Shown here piece by piece: positions 7,627 to 16,274 of a stretch of 44,085 nucleotides of DNA. Source of the stretch: WLJO01 sp046597895. Its GTDB lineage: Bacteria > Actinomycetota > Acidimicrobiia > Acidimicrobiales > Ilumatobacteraceae. Every line of letters starts with the position of its first letter. The stretch's first letter is position 1. A model generated the notes under the pieces. The model made no database searches and was not told where the DNA came from. It was given only the letters and a program-made list of their open reading frames with translations. The DNA is taken from the NCBI GenBank assembly GCA_046597895.1, contig JBKJJS010000148.1:1-44085 (forward strand), given 5' to 3'. Made by a program: the position numbers and the translations under genes.

Positions 7627-10155
7627 GTGGAGATCGACCCCTATCGCCTGCCCAGAACCTGCCTGCCACGGCGATATGACGTCGAACTCCGCCCCGATCT
7701 CGGGTCGGCCACGTTCACGGGCCGGGTGCGAATCGAGCTGGATGTCCAGCATCCCGTCACCGAACTGGTGCTGAACGCCGCCGAACTCACGATCCACGAG
7801 ACCCTCGTCGACGGAGTCCCGACGCCATGCTCGTTCGATCCTGCGCTCGAGCGCATGACCGTCACACCCTTGTCAGCCCTGTCCACCGGTCCAGCGGTCC
7901 TTGACATCACGTTCGCCGGCATTCTCAACGACAGGCTTCGTGGCTTCTACCGCTCGACCTTCCGCGGTGACGCTGGCGAAGAGCATGTGATCGCCGCCAC
8001 ACAGATGGAAGCCACCGATTGCCGTCGGGCGTTTCCCTGTTGGGATGAGCCGGACTTCAAAGCCGTCTTCGGGGTGACGCTCGTGGTCGATGGCGATCAT
8101 CTGGCCATCTCGAACGGCGCCGAGACGAGCCGGACCGTGATGCCAGACGGAACGCAGGTCGTTCGGTTCGCCGACAGCATGGTGATGTCGTCGTACCTGG
8201 TGGCCTTCGTCGTCGGTCCGCTCGTGGCGACGGCGGCCGAGGATGTCAACGGCACGCCGACGCGGGTGGTCCACGTCGCCGGAAAGGAGCATCTCACTCA
8301 GTTCGCGCGAGATGCCGCAGTCGCCGGACTCCGGTTCTTCCAGGAGTACTACGGCATCCCCTACCCAGGCGACAAGCTCGATCTCGTCGCGCTGCCGGAC
8401 TTCTCCGCCGGGGCCATGGAGAACCTCGGCTGCATCACCTTCCGGGAAAACCTCCTGCTGGTCGACCCGATCACCTCGACACACATCGAGCAGCAGAACG
8501 TCATCGAGGTCCTCAACCACGAACTCGCGCACATGTGGTTCGGCGACCTCGTCACCATGCGATGGTGGAACGGCATCTGGCTGAACGAGGCGTTCGCCAC
8601 ATTCATGGGAGTCGACGCCACCGACCACTACCGGCCCGAATGGAAGCGCTGGACGACGTTCGCGCTCGACCGCAGTGCGGCGTTCGAAGTGGACTCCCTT
8701 TCGACCACGCGGCCAGTGGAGTTCAAGGTCGACTCGCCACGTGACGCCGAGGGGATGTTCGACGTGTTGACCTACCAAAAGGGCGGGGCGCTGCTGCGAA
8801 TGCTCCAGCAGTATCTCGGCGAGGACCCATTCCGGGAGGGGATCCGCCACTACCTCACGCTCCACGCGTATGGCAACACGGAGACGAGCGATCTCTGGGA
8901 TGCACTCGAACAGGTGACCGACGAGCCGGTGCGCCAGATGATGGATTCTTGGATCTGGCAGCCGGGATTCCCGCTCATCACGGCGTCGCTCGAGAACGAC
9001 CAGCTCGTACTGCGCCAGGAGCGGTTCGGTTACTCCGCCGAAGCGGCGGACGACCCCGCACGCTGGATGGTTCCCCTCCACATCCGTGAGATCGGACCGG
9101 AGGGTGATCAGGAAACGACGGTGCTGCTCGTCGACGACCGCACCGTGGTGGCGCTGGCCGACCCTGATTCCACCGTTGTCGTCAACGCCGGCGGCCATGG
9201 CTTCGTCCGGGTCACCTACGACGTCACGCTGATGGGCCGACTCGGCGGCAAGGTGCTCGCCGCACTCGGCGCCATCGACCGGTACAACCTCGTGGCCGAT
9301 GCGTGGGCCTCTGTCGTGGCCCGCCGGCTGGGCGCCGCCGACTTCCTCACGTTCGCCCGCGGTTTCGCCGACGAGACCGACCTCGCGGTGTGGCAGGCCC
9401 TCATCACGGGGCTGAACGGCTGCGACCGGCTCGTCGACGACGCCTCCCGGGTTCGCTTCGCAGCCACCGTCAGAGCGCTCATCGCGCCCGCCACACACCG
9501 GCTCGGGTGGCAGCCGCGCGACGGGGAGGACCAGCTCACGTCCCAGCTGCGGGCGCTGCTCGTCCAGACCCTCGCCGTGCTCGGCGACGACATCGACGCC
9601 CGCCGACGATGCCGAGAGTTGTTCGACCGCGGCCAGACCGAGGGTGTCGATCCGGAGCTCCTCACGGCCGCCACCAGCGTCGTGGCGGCCGGTGGAGACC
9701 TCGGGACATACGAACGGTTTGTCGATCTCTTCCGCGCCGCTGCCACACCGCAGGAACAACTGCGCTATCTCTACGCGCTCGCGGAGTTCGAGAACGAGGA
9801 TCTCGTGCGCCGCACGTGTGAGTTCGCGTTGTCCAGCGATGTCAGGACCCAAAGCGCCCCGTTCGTCATCGGACGAGCTATCGCGAACCGGCGCCACGGT
9901 GCGACGGCGTGGCGCTTTCTACGCGAGCATTGGACCGAGGTCAACGAGCGCCTCCCCGCGAACACCATCAGCCGCATGGTCGACCCGGTGAAGCTGCTCA
10001 ACCGTGACGAGGATGGGCCCGACGTCCAGGCGTTCTTCGCCGAGCACGATGTCCCCCAGGGCCACCGACTGCTGACGCAGGTGCTGGAACGCCAGCGGGT
10101 GAACATCGCGCTGCGGTCGAGCCAGCAGGACAGTCTCGCGTCGTATCTCCAGTGA
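7627..10155 (+). CDS. pepN: Aminopeptidase N (M1 family zinc metallopeptidase)
   Basis: 842 residues, full length for actinobacterial M1 aminopeptidases. It removes N-terminal residues from peptides in the cytoplasm. GAMEN, which binds the substrate N-terminus, is at 262-266; the zinc site HELAH is at 298-302 with the third ligand E321 in NEAF. The N-terminal beta domain (about 1-190) and a long helical C-terminal ERAP1-like domain (about 520-842) are as expected. The start is GTG 7627, with TATCCT 6 nt upstream; the longer in-frame ATG at 7375 would translate the TTCCGGC repeats and the antisense of the kinase and is rejected. Ends 63 bp before the Hsp70-like gene. Confidence 0.95.
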   Translation: MEIDPYRLPRTCLPRRYDVELRPDLGSATFTGRVRIELDVQHPVTELVLNAAELTIHETLVDGVPTPCSFDPALERMTVTPLSALSTGPAVLDITFAGILNDRLRGFYRSTFRGDAGEEHVIAATQMEATDCRRAFPCWDEPDFKAVFGVTLVVDGDHLAISNGAETSRTVMPDGTQVVRFADSMVMSSYLVAFVVGPLVATAAEDVNGTPTRVVHVAGKEHLTQFARDAAVAGLRFFQEYYGIPYPGDKLDLVALPDFSAGAMENLGCITFRENLLLVDPITSTHIEQQNVIEVLNHELAHMWFGDLVTMRWWNGIWLNEAFATFMGVDATDHYRPEWKRWTTFALDRSAAFEVDSLSTTRPVEFKVDSPRDAEGMFDVLTYQKGGALLRMLQQYLGEDPFREGIRHYLTLHAYGNTETSDLWDALEQVTDEPVRQMMDSWIWQPGFPLITASLENDQLVLRQERFGYSAEAADDPARWMVPLHIREIGPEGDQETTVLLVDDRTVVALADPDSTVVVNAGGHGFVRVTYDVTLMGRLGGKVLAALGAIDRYNLVADAWASVVARRLGAADFLTFARGFADETDLAVWQALITGLNGCDRLVDDASRVRFAATVRALIAPATHRLGWQPRDGEDQLTSQLRALLVQTLAVLGDDIDARRRCRELFDRGQTEGVDPELLTAATSVVAAGGDLGTYERFVDLFRAAATPQEQLRYLYALAEFENEDLVRRTCEFALSSDVRTQSAPFVIGRAIANRRHGATAWRFLREHWTEVNERLPANTISRMVDPVKLLNRDEDGPDVQAFFAEHDVPQGHRLLTQVLERQRVNIALRSSQQDSLASYLQ

Positions 10156-10162
10156 ACCGGCT

Positions 10163-10187
10163 CTGTGCACAGGGCGTTCGGTAGTCT
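10163..10187 (+). promoter_or_regulatory. Promoter region of the Hsp70-like gene with a 10-bp palindrome
   Basis: TAGTCT at 10182-10187 is a plausible -10 box; transcription from it would give a leader of about 25 nt. AGAGGGG at 10209-10215 could serve as ribosome-binding site for GTG 10219. Nine bp upstream of the -10 box lies the perfect palindrome CTGTGCACAG (10163-10172), a possible operator. The operator role is a guess. Confidence 0.45.
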
Positions 10188-10218
10188 GAGCACTTCACGA
10201 CACGACACAGAGGGGTAC

Positions 10219-12276
10219 GTGGCCATCCGTACATGGATCCTGGCGATCGACTTCGGTACGAGCTACACCGTGGCGGCCGCGCTCGTTTCGGGGCGGTCCG
10301 CCGAAGTCATTGAAGTCGACGGGAACCGTCGGGTTCCGTCAGTAGTACTGGCCGAGGGCGACACCTACGTCGTCGGCAAGCTGGCCGACGAGTTGTCCGC
10401 GGCCTATCCGGGACGAACGCTGAGGGCCCCCAAACGCCGCATCGGTGACGCCTCCCCAGTCGTGTTGGACGGCCGACCGCACCAGGCCGTCGACCTCATC
10501 GCCGCCGTCCTCAAGCACGTCTACGACGAAGCCGTGCGCCAGTACGGCCACCCGCCGACCGAAGTACGCCTGACCCACCCGGCAGTGTGGGCCAGGCCGC
10601 AACTGAACCGTCTGCTCGAGGCAGCCACCAAGGCAGGAATCGAACACGCCGTACTCGTGTCGGAGCCCGTCGCCGCGGCGCTGGCGTATGCCACCGAGGT
10701 CGGTGTCGCTCCTCAATCCCATGTGGCGGTGTACGACCTGGGCGGTGGCACCTTCGACACGGCGGTGGTCACCCCGACGGACTACGGGTTCCAGATCGTC
10801 GGTCGTCCCGGCGGCGATCGATCGATCGGTGGCGAACTCTTTGACGAACTGCTCGCCGAACACATCGGCTCCCAACTCAATCCCGCCACGTGGGAGTCCA
10901 TCCAATCCTCGGACGACCAGATGTGGAGGCGTCTGAGCGCCAATTTGCGTCATGAGATCCGCCGGGGCAAGGAGATGTTGTCCGGCTACCCCGTCGCCGA
11001 ACTCTTGGTGCAGGTGCCCGGCGAACTCATCCAGAAGCGGGTGACTCGGGAGGAGTTCGAGGCGCTCATCGAGCCTCATGTCGCTTCGACGATCGAGCTG
11101 CTGGAGCGTTGTATCCGCGACGCCGGTATCGATCCAACGCGCCTGGCCGCGGTGTACCTCGTCGGCGGAGCGAGCCGCACGCCCCTCATCGCCCGCATGA
11201 TCGAGGAGAGGTTCCCCGGCATCCCCATCAGCCGCCGGGGCGACCCCAAGACATCGACGGCCATCGGTGCGGCGTTGGCCGTGCGGTCGGAAGAACTGAG
11301 CTCGAGCGATGCGGCGCAACGAGCCGGCCAGGGCCATCCGACGCCACCCCCTACCCCGTTTGGTGCCATTCCGATCTCGAAGCCTCCTTCGGTCCCACCG
11401 GCGCCACCCACGGGCCCGCCGGAGGCAGCAACGTTCGTGAATCCGAATCCCCAACCCCGCCGCCGGCGGCGCAAGGGGCTGTGGATCGGTCTGGTGCTGC
11501 TGGTGACCGCCGCCGGCGTCGGGACCGGCCTCGTACTTGCCACGTCGAAGGACGACGGCGCCACTTCCGAGGTCGGCGGGCCAGCAACGACACCCGCCGA
11601 CCTCGACGGCGCCACTTCCGAGGTCGGCGGGCCAGCAACGACATCCGCCGCAATCACCAACCCGGCGTCCACGGTGACCTCTCCCGGCAAGGGACCTCGC
11701 TGCGTCCGCCCGGACATTGATTTCGCTGGGCTTCGGGATGCGCCATCCAAGGACGCCACCCTCTTGGACCAGATCCCCGCTGGGTCGTGTGACGCCACCG
11801 TGGCGGGCCGGGAGGAGGGCGCCACGGGCGAGTTCTGGCTGAAGCTGAGGTGGAACGGCCAGGATGGCTATTCCATCGAGAGTAACTTCCTCATCCCCGG
11901 AAGCGTGGCTACCGCGATGCGCGACGTACTCATCGATTACTACGCACGGACGATCGACGGCGACTTCCCCACCGCGTGGTCATACCTCACCCCCGATGTC
12001 CAAACGGGTCTTACGTCGTTCGAGAATTTCGTGCAGATCTTTTCCCGCTTCGAAGCGATTGAAGTCTCCCGGTTCAAGGGATGCAGCGCGGCGACTGCGC
12101 CGGCTGACTGCTACTTCGTCACCCAATTCACCAACAAGAAAGGCGGAATCTCCGAATGGGACTTCCGCTTCGGGTTCGTGCAGGAAGGGGACAGTGTGCT
12201 CATTTCTTCCTCCCAACAGGAGTTCATCAAATGCATCCGCATCAACCCTGGCGAGAGTGACTGCGCCACGGACTGA
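10219..12276 (+). CDS. Membrane-anchored Hsp70-like protein with SH3-like and NTF2-like tail
   Basis: 685 residues. Residues 1-370 form an Hsp70/DnaK-type ATPase domain: phosphate-1 motif IDFGTSY (10-16), phosphate-2 motif DLGGGTFD (173-180) and adenosine motif LVGGASRTP (314-322). No DnaK substrate-binding domain follows. Instead come a Pro-rich linker, a basic stretch RRRRK (415-419), one transmembrane helix (about 421-442), two copies of a 17-residue Thr/Gly-rich repeat (446-479), a probable SH3-like domain (about 492-560) and a region resembling NTF2-like folds (about 565-685). The predicted topology has the ATPase inside and the tail outside, like actinobacterial Ser/Thr receptor kinases with the kinase replaced by Hsp70. 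GTG 10219 is preferred to ATG 10165, which overlaps the promoter. Function unknown; sensing or envelope chaperoning is inference. Confidence 0.8.
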   Translation: MAIRTWILAIDFGTSYTVAAALVSGRSAEVIEVDGNRRVPSVVLAEGDTYVVGKLADELSAAYPGRTLRAPKRRIGDASPVVLDGRPHQAVDLIAAVLKHVYDEAVRQYGHPPTEVRLTHPAVWARPQLNRLLEAATKAGIEHAVLVSEPVAAALAYATEVGVAPQSHVAVYDLGGGTFDTAVVTPTDYGFQIVGRPGGDRSIGGELFDELLAEHIGSQLNPATWESIQSSDDQMWRRLSANLRHEIRRGKEMLSGYPVAELLVQVPGELIQKRVTREEFEALIEPHVASTIELLERCIRDAGIDPTRLAAVYLVGGASRTPLIARMIEERFPGIPISRRGDPKTSTAIGAALAVRSEELSSSDAAQRAGQGHPTPPPTPFGAIPISKPPSVPPAPPTGPPEAATFVNPNPQPRRRRRKGLWIGLVLLVTAAGVGTGLVLATSKDDGATSEVGGPATTPADLDGATSEVGGPATTSAAITNPASTVTSPGKGPRCVRPDIDFAGLRDAPSKDATLLDQIPAGSCDATVAGREEGATGEFWLKLRWNGQDGYSIESNFLIPGSVATAMRDVLIDYYARTIDGDFPTAWSYLTPDVQTGLTSFENFVQIFSRFEAIEVSRFKGCSAATAPADCYFVTQFTNKKGGISEWDFRFGFVQEGDSVLISSSQQEFIKCIRINPGESDCATD
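11554..11643 (+). repeat. 51-bp in-frame direct repeat inside the Hsp70-like gene
   Basis: A 39-bp block starting GACGGCGCCACTTCCGAGG at 11554-11592 recurs exactly at 11605-11643, giving a 51-bp period. It encodes two copies of a 17-residue unit beginning DGATSEVGGPATT just outside the membrane helix. Nucleotide identity this high suggests a recent duplication. Confidence 0.9.
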
Positions 12277-12323
12277 ATCCTGACTTTTCGTACAAGGTCC
12301 GCGATCCCTGGGCCGGCGCTGCC

Positions 12324-12329
12324 TAACGT
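12324..12329 (+). promoter_or_regulatory. -10 element TAACGT of purN-guaB, leaderless
   Basis: TAACGT ends 6 nt before the ATG of purN in the 59-bp gap after the Hsp70-like gene, and no ribosome-binding site is seen. It probably drives both purN and guaB. Confidence 0.7.
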
Positions 12330-12335
12330 CGATCC

Positions 12336-12941
12336 ATGTCGGTTCGTCTGGTCGTGCTCGCGTCCGGGAGCGGCACGAATCTCCAGGCCATCATGGACGC
12401 CTGCGCTGGCGGGCTGTTGTCCGCCGCCGTTGTCGGGGTCGTCACGAACCGGGCCGATGCGTTCGCGCTCACCCGAGCCGATCTGGCCGGTATTCCCTAC
12501 ACCCTCGTGCCGACCCAGCCCGGTGAGTGCCGGTCCACATACGACACCCGACTTGCGGACGCCGTTACCGTTCATGAGCCCGACTGGATCGTGCTCGCCG
12601 GCTGGATGAGGATCCTCACCATGTCGTTCCTTGGTCGATTCCCCACCCGAGTCGTCAACTTGCATCCCGCCCTGCCCGGCGAGTTCCCGGGCACCCATGC
12701 CATCGAGCGGGCGTATGCCGAAGCAATGGCGGGCCAGCGCACCGATACGGGCGTCATGGTGCACCTCGTGGCGGACGAGGGCGTCGACAATGGACCTGTC
12801 CTCGCCACCACCACCGTGCCGATCCACCCTACAGACTCCCTCCGCGACCTCGAGGACCGGATCCACACCGCCGAGCACCGCCTGCTCGTCGCCACGCTCT
12901 CCGCGCTCTGCACCACCACCCAGGAGGCCAGCCGACTGTGA
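12336..12941 (+). CDS. purN: Phosphoribosylglycinamide formyltransferase (GART)
   Basis: 201 residues, typical length. It transfers the formyl group of 10-formyltetrahydrofolate to GAR, step three of purine synthesis. The GAR phosphate loop is SGSGTNLQAI (10-19). The catalytic triad is seen as N108 and H110 in NLHPALPGEFPG and the aspartate of VDNGP (D151). The common HPSLLPAFPG motif is here HPALPGEFPG, a variant but with the catalytic pair kept. A leaderless promoter precedes it. Its stop overlaps the guaB start (GTGA), linking de novo purine synthesis to the guanine branch in one operon. Confidence 0.95.
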   Translation: MSVRLVVLASGSGTNLQAIMDACAGGLLSAAVVGVVTNRADAFALTRADLAGIPYTLVPTQPGECRSTYDTRLADAVTVHEPDWIVLAGWMRILTMSFLGRFPTRVVNLHPALPGEFPGTHAIERAYAEAMAGQRTDTGVMVHLVADEGVDNGPVLATTTVPIHPTDSLRDLEDRIHTAEHRLLVATLSALCTTTQEASRL

Positions 12942-14434
12942 CCACACCGTCTGACCGCGAGTTGTTCTTCGATCGCTTCGAGGCCCTCACCTTCGACGAC
13001 GTAGTCGTCGTACCCGGCTACTCCGAGGTGCTCCCGGACATGGTGGACACCACCGCCACCTTTGCCGCCGATATCGAGTTGGCCGTGCCCATCGTGTCGG
13101 CCGCCATGGACAAGGTCACCGAGGCCCGCATGGCCATCGCCATGGCGCGTTGTGGCGGGCTCGGCGTCATCCATCGCAATCTCACCATCGCCGAACAGGC
13201 CGCCGAGGTGCTCAGGGTGAAGCGGTCCCAGAGCGGGATGATCCTCGACCCCGTCACGCTGCCACCAACGGCGACCTTGCAAGATGCCGAAGACCTCATG
13301 GCCCGCTTCAAGTTCAGCGGAGTGCCCATCACCGACCCGGAGTCAGGCCGGCTCGTCGGAATCCTGACGAACCGCGACCTGCGCTTCTGCGAGCAGGCCG
13401 ACTATCGCCGCCTCGTCTCGGAGTTCATGACCAAGGATCGGCTGATCACCGCCTCCGTTGGCACCACGTTGGACGAAGCAAAACTCGTGCTCCAGAAGTA
13501 CCGCATCGAAAAACTGCCGCTCGTCGACAGCGACGGGGTGCTGCGCGGCCTCATCACGGTGAAGGACATCCAGAAGCGCCAGGAGTTCCCGAACGCCACC
13601 CGCGATTCTCAGGGCCGCCTGCGCTGCGCCGCGGCAGTCGGGGTCGGCGCGGATCTTGAGGAACGGGCCGAGGCACTTGTCGCCGCCGGTGTGGACGCTG
13701 TCGCCATCGACACCGCGCACGGACACTCGGCCGGCGTCATCAAGGCGATCGAGCGGATCAAAGCCGCTTTCCCGGATCTGCCGGTCGCCGCCGGGAACGT
13801 CGTCACCGGCGAGGGAGTCGAGGCACTCGCCCGGGCGGGTGCCGATGCGGTGAAGGTCGGCGTTGGCGCCGGTTCGATCTGCACGACCCGAGTCGTGTCC
13901 GGTGCCGGGATGCCGCAGCTCTCGGCAGTCCACTTCACCACTGTGGCCGCCCATCGGCTCGGAATCCCGGTGATCGCCGACGGCGGCATCACGTACTCGG
14001 GCGACATTGTGAAGGCCATCGCCGCAGGTGCCGAGACTGTCATGCTCGGCTCCCTGCTCGCCGGGACCGATGAAGCACCCGGGGAACTCGAACTGTTCGA
14101 AGGGCGCCGCTTCAAGTCGTATCGGGGCATGGGGTCGCTCGGCGCCATGCAGGGCCTCGGGGCAGACCGTTACGCCACCGGACAGGGATCCGGCACCCGC
14201 AAGCTCGTACCCGAGGGCATCGAAGGTCGAGTGCCGTTCGCCGGCCAGATCGGCGACGTGATGTACCAGTTGGCCGGCGGACTTCGCGCCGGGATGGGAT
14301 ATGCCGGCGCCCCGACGCTGGAGGCGTTGCGCCTGGGAGCCCGGTTCATGCGGGTCACCACGGCGGGCCGCAACGAAAGCCACCCTCACGACGTCACGAT
14401 CACCAAGGAAGCGCCGAACTACCAGCGGACCTGA
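12938..14434 (+). CDS. guaB: Inosine-5'-monophosphate dehydrogenase
   Basis: 498 residues, full length. It oxidises IMP to XMP with NAD+, the committed step to GMP. The first TIM-barrel part has LTFDDVVVVPGYS (about 17-29); a CBS-domain pair occupies about 105-215; the catalytic loop GSICTTR places the active cysteine at C315; the phosphate region YRGMGSLGAMQ and the mobile flap RKLVPEGIEGRVP follow. GTG start overlapping the purN stop by 4 bp. The CBS pair suggests allosteric control by purine nucleotides, as known for the family. The stop codon lies inside the left arm of a perfect hairpin shared with the converging prenyl synthase gene. Confidence 0.97.
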   Translation: MTTPSDRELFFDRFEALTFDDVVVVPGYSEVLPDMVDTTATFAADIELAVPIVSAAMDKVTEARMAIAMARCGGLGVIHRNLTIAEQAAEVLRVKRSQSGMILDPVTLPPTATLQDAEDLMARFKFSGVPITDPESGRLVGILTNRDLRFCEQADYRRLVSEFMTKDRLITASVGTTLDEAKLVLQKYRIEKLPLVDSDGVLRGLITVKDIQKRQEFPNATRDSQGRLRCAAAVGVGADLEERAEALVAAGVDAVAIDTAHGHSAGVIKAIERIKAAFPDLPVAAGNVVTGEGVEALARAGADAVKVGVGAGSICTTRVVSGAGMPQLSAVHFTTVAAHRLGIPVIADGGITYSGDIVKAIAAGAETVMLGSLLAGTDEAPGELELFEGRRFKSYRGMGSLGAMQGLGADRYATGQGSGTRKLVPEGIEGRVPFAGQIGDVMYQLAGGLRAGMGYAGAPTLEALRLGARFMRVTTAGRNESHPHDVTITKEAPNYQRT

Positions 14435-14460
14435 TCGCTTCCGTTCGGCAGCGATCAGGT
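14429..14460. terminator. Bidirectional hairpin between guaB and the prenyl synthase gene
   Basis: ACCTGATCGCT (14429-14439) and AGCGATCAGGT (14450-14460) form a perfect 11-bp stem around a 10-nt loop. It sits exactly between converging genes and contains the guaB stop codon (14432-14434) and the first base of the opposing stop codon (14460-14462). No T-run follows on either side, so if it terminates, it does so as a hairpin without a U-tract, or by blocking convergent transcription or protecting 3' ends. Confidence 0.7.
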
Positions 14461-15479
14461 CATGGGCGGTGGACGGGTACCTTTTCCTCGAGAATGCCGT
14501 CGAGGTAACGCTGCGGGATCTCCGCCAACCCGTCGCGGGTTCGGCCCGGCGGTACGGCGTCGAGCGCCTCGCGCGCCTTGCTGTTGTAGGCCGAGACGAG
14601 ATCCAGAGTCGCCCGTACGGCATCGGTCGCCAGAACACAGGAGCGGAACTGCGCGGCCGCGCCGGGATCGCCAGCGGCGCCGAGCATCAGATCGGTGGCA
14701 CGTCGGCGATCCGAACTCATCTCGACGGCGAACAGCATCGGCACGGTGAACACCCCCGATTTCACGTCGTTGTTCACTGGCTTGCCCATGAGTTCCTCCG
14801 TGGAGAGGAGGTCGAGCAGATCGTCCACAAGTTGGAACGCGATACCGAAATTCATGCCGAAATCAGCGAGGGCAGGAGCGAGGTCGGTGCGGCCGACGCA
14901 CAATGCACCGATGTCACAGGCGGCCCGCATCAGCGCTCCGGTCTTGCCGCGGATGGACTCGATGGCATCGTCGACACTGCGCTTCGCTCGGGCCTGGAAG
15001 AGCCCCTCGAGGCTCTGACCGTCGCACAGGTCCGAGATGGTGATCGCCAGGCTGAGTGCGACATCCTTTGACACATGGGCGGCTTCCACACCGGCCCTGG
15101 CCAACAGGAAGTCACCGACGAGCAAGGCCTGATTCGAACCCTCAACGGCATTCACCGTCGGCACGCCACGCCGGGCGAGGGCAACATCCATGATGTCGTC
15201 GTGGACGAGCGAGCCGACGTGAACGAGCTCCACCGATGCCGCTCCTCGACGTACCCGGCCATCGAGGGGTTTGAGCACGACGTCGGGCTGGCAGGCCACG
15301 GCTGACGCGATCGTGAGCAGCGGCCGCAATCGTTTGCCGCCGGCGTTCAGCATGCGGCGGGCCGGCTCGACCAGCTCTCCGGTACCGGCCAACGCCACAT
15401 CGAGCGCCTCGGCCACCTCGTCGAGCGAGGAGTCCAGATGCTCGATCGAGAGCAGTTCGGTGAAGTCGGCAGCCTTCAC
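14460..15479 (-). CDS. Trans-polyprenyl diphosphate synthase
   Basis: 339-residue all-helical isoprenyl synthase. The first aspartate-rich motif is DDIMD (94-98), the second DDLLD (219-223), followed by GKPVNNDVKSGVFTVP, the family's GKPxGxD region with Asn in place of the usual Gly. It condenses IPP units onto an allylic diphosphate in the trans configuration. Chain length cannot be read safely; a long-chain product for menaquinone is plausible. GTG start overlaps the uppS stop by 4 bp (GTGA), so the trans and cis prenyl transferases are co-translated. Converges with guaB. Confidence 0.9.
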   Translation of the reverse strand: MKAADFTELLSIEHLDSSLDEVAEALDVALAGTGELVEPARRMLNAGGKRLRPLLTIASAVACQPDVVLKPLDGRVRRGAASVELVHVGSLVHDDIMDVALARRGVPTVNAVEGSNQALLVGDFLLARAGVEAAHVSKDVALSLAITISDLCDGQSLEGLFQARAKRSVDDAIESIRGKTGALMRAACDIGALCVGRTDLAPALADFGMNFGIAFQLVDDLLDLLSTEELMGKPVNNDVKSGVFTVPMLFAVEMSSDRRRATDLMLGAAGDPGAAAQFRSCVLATDAVRATLDLVSAYNSKAREALDAVPPGRTRDGLAEIPQRYLDGILEEKVPVHRP

Positions 15480-16246
15480 GATGGATCCTGCCGACCGTCA
15501 AAAACGGATCCGGAGCTGCCTTTACGCCGGCGTCGCGACTGGTACTCGGCCACGGCGGAATAGAGGTGGCCGGCACGGAAGTCCGGCCAGAGCGTGTCCA
15601 GGAACACAAACTCGGCGTACGTCGAATGCCAGGGGAAGAAGTTCGAAAGACGGAACTCGGCCGAGGTCCTGATCAACAGGTCGATGTCCGGCATGTCGGG
15701 CGCATACATCGCCGCCCCGACCCGCGCCTCGTCGATCTCATCGGCGGGAACGCCACTGCGGACGAGGGCACGGGCGGCGTCGATGATCTCGGCCCGGCCG
15801 CCGTAGTTGAAGGCGATGCAGAACTCGAGCTTGTCATTCTCCGCGGTGAGTGCTTCGCACTCACGCAGCCAGCGACGACAGGCCTCGGGCACCCGGGGAT
15901 CGTCGAGATCGCCGACGAAACGCAGCCGCACGCCGATGCGCTTGAACCGCTGACGCTTCTCGTCGCGGAGAAGCCACTCCTGCAGGCTCATGAGGAACTG
16001 CACCTCGGCTGGTTCACGTTTCCAGTTCTCGGTGGAGAACGCATACACGGTGAGCCATTGGACCCCGAGCTCGAGACAGGCGTCGACCGCCGCGTCCACC
16101 GCGTCCTCGGCTGCCTCGTGCCCGTTGCTGCGGGTGAGACCACGCATCTGCGCCCAGCGTCCGTTGCCGTCCATGATGCACGCGACGTGACGCGGGATCT
16201 CGCCTTCGGCGACCCCCGCCATCTCAGCCGCCTCCACGATGCGCAC
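15476..16246 (-). CDS. uppS: Isoprenyl transferase (undecaprenyl diphosphate synthase family)
   Basis: 256 residues from GTG 16246. The cis-prenyltransferase signature HVACIMDGNGRWA (20-32) contains the catalytic aspartate D26. Further family blocks are TVYAFSTENW, the FNYGG motif, and RTSAEFRLSNFFPWHSTYAE near the C-terminus, with the substrate-binding arginine and serine. It makes the lipid carrier precursor for peptidoglycan and other wall polymers. GTG 16246 was chosen because a TAGCTT box ends 8 nt upstream; the frame is open further back, but that part overlaps the end of the VWA gene. Co-translated with the downstream trans-prenyl synthase. Confidence 0.93.
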   Translation of the reverse strand: MRIVEAAEMAGVAEGEIPRHVACIMDGNGRWAQMRGLTRSNGHEAAEDAVDAAVDACLELGVQWLTVYAFSTENWKREPAEVQFLMSLQEWLLRDEKRQRFKRIGVRLRFVGDLDDPRVPEACRRWLRECEALTAENDKLEFCIAFNYGGRAEIIDAARALVRSGVPADEIDEARVGAAMYAPDMPDIDLLIRTSAEFRLSNFFPWHSTYAEFVFLDTLWPDFRAGHLYSAVAEYQSRRRRKGSSGSVFDGRQDPS

Positions 16247-16254
16247 GAACAATG

Positions 16255-16260
16255 AAGCTA
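16255..16260 (-). promoter_or_regulatory. -10 element TAGCTT of uppS, leaderless
   Basis: On the minus strand TAGCTT ends 8 nt before GTG 16246. An identical GTAGCTTC octamer lies 17 bp upstream, overlapping the stop codon of the VWA gene (forward GAAGCTAC at 16254-16261 and 16271-16278). Confidence 0.6.
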
Positions 16261-16274
16261 CCGGCCAGCGGAAG

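Noticed and set aside
7873..9897. Minus-strand open frame of 674 codons
   Set aside because: Antisense of pepN, which has intact GAMEN and HEXXH motifs.
12660..12690. Unusual HPALPGEFPG in PurN as a sign of inactivation
   Set aside because: The catalytic Asn and His are kept, and the DNGP aspartate is present.
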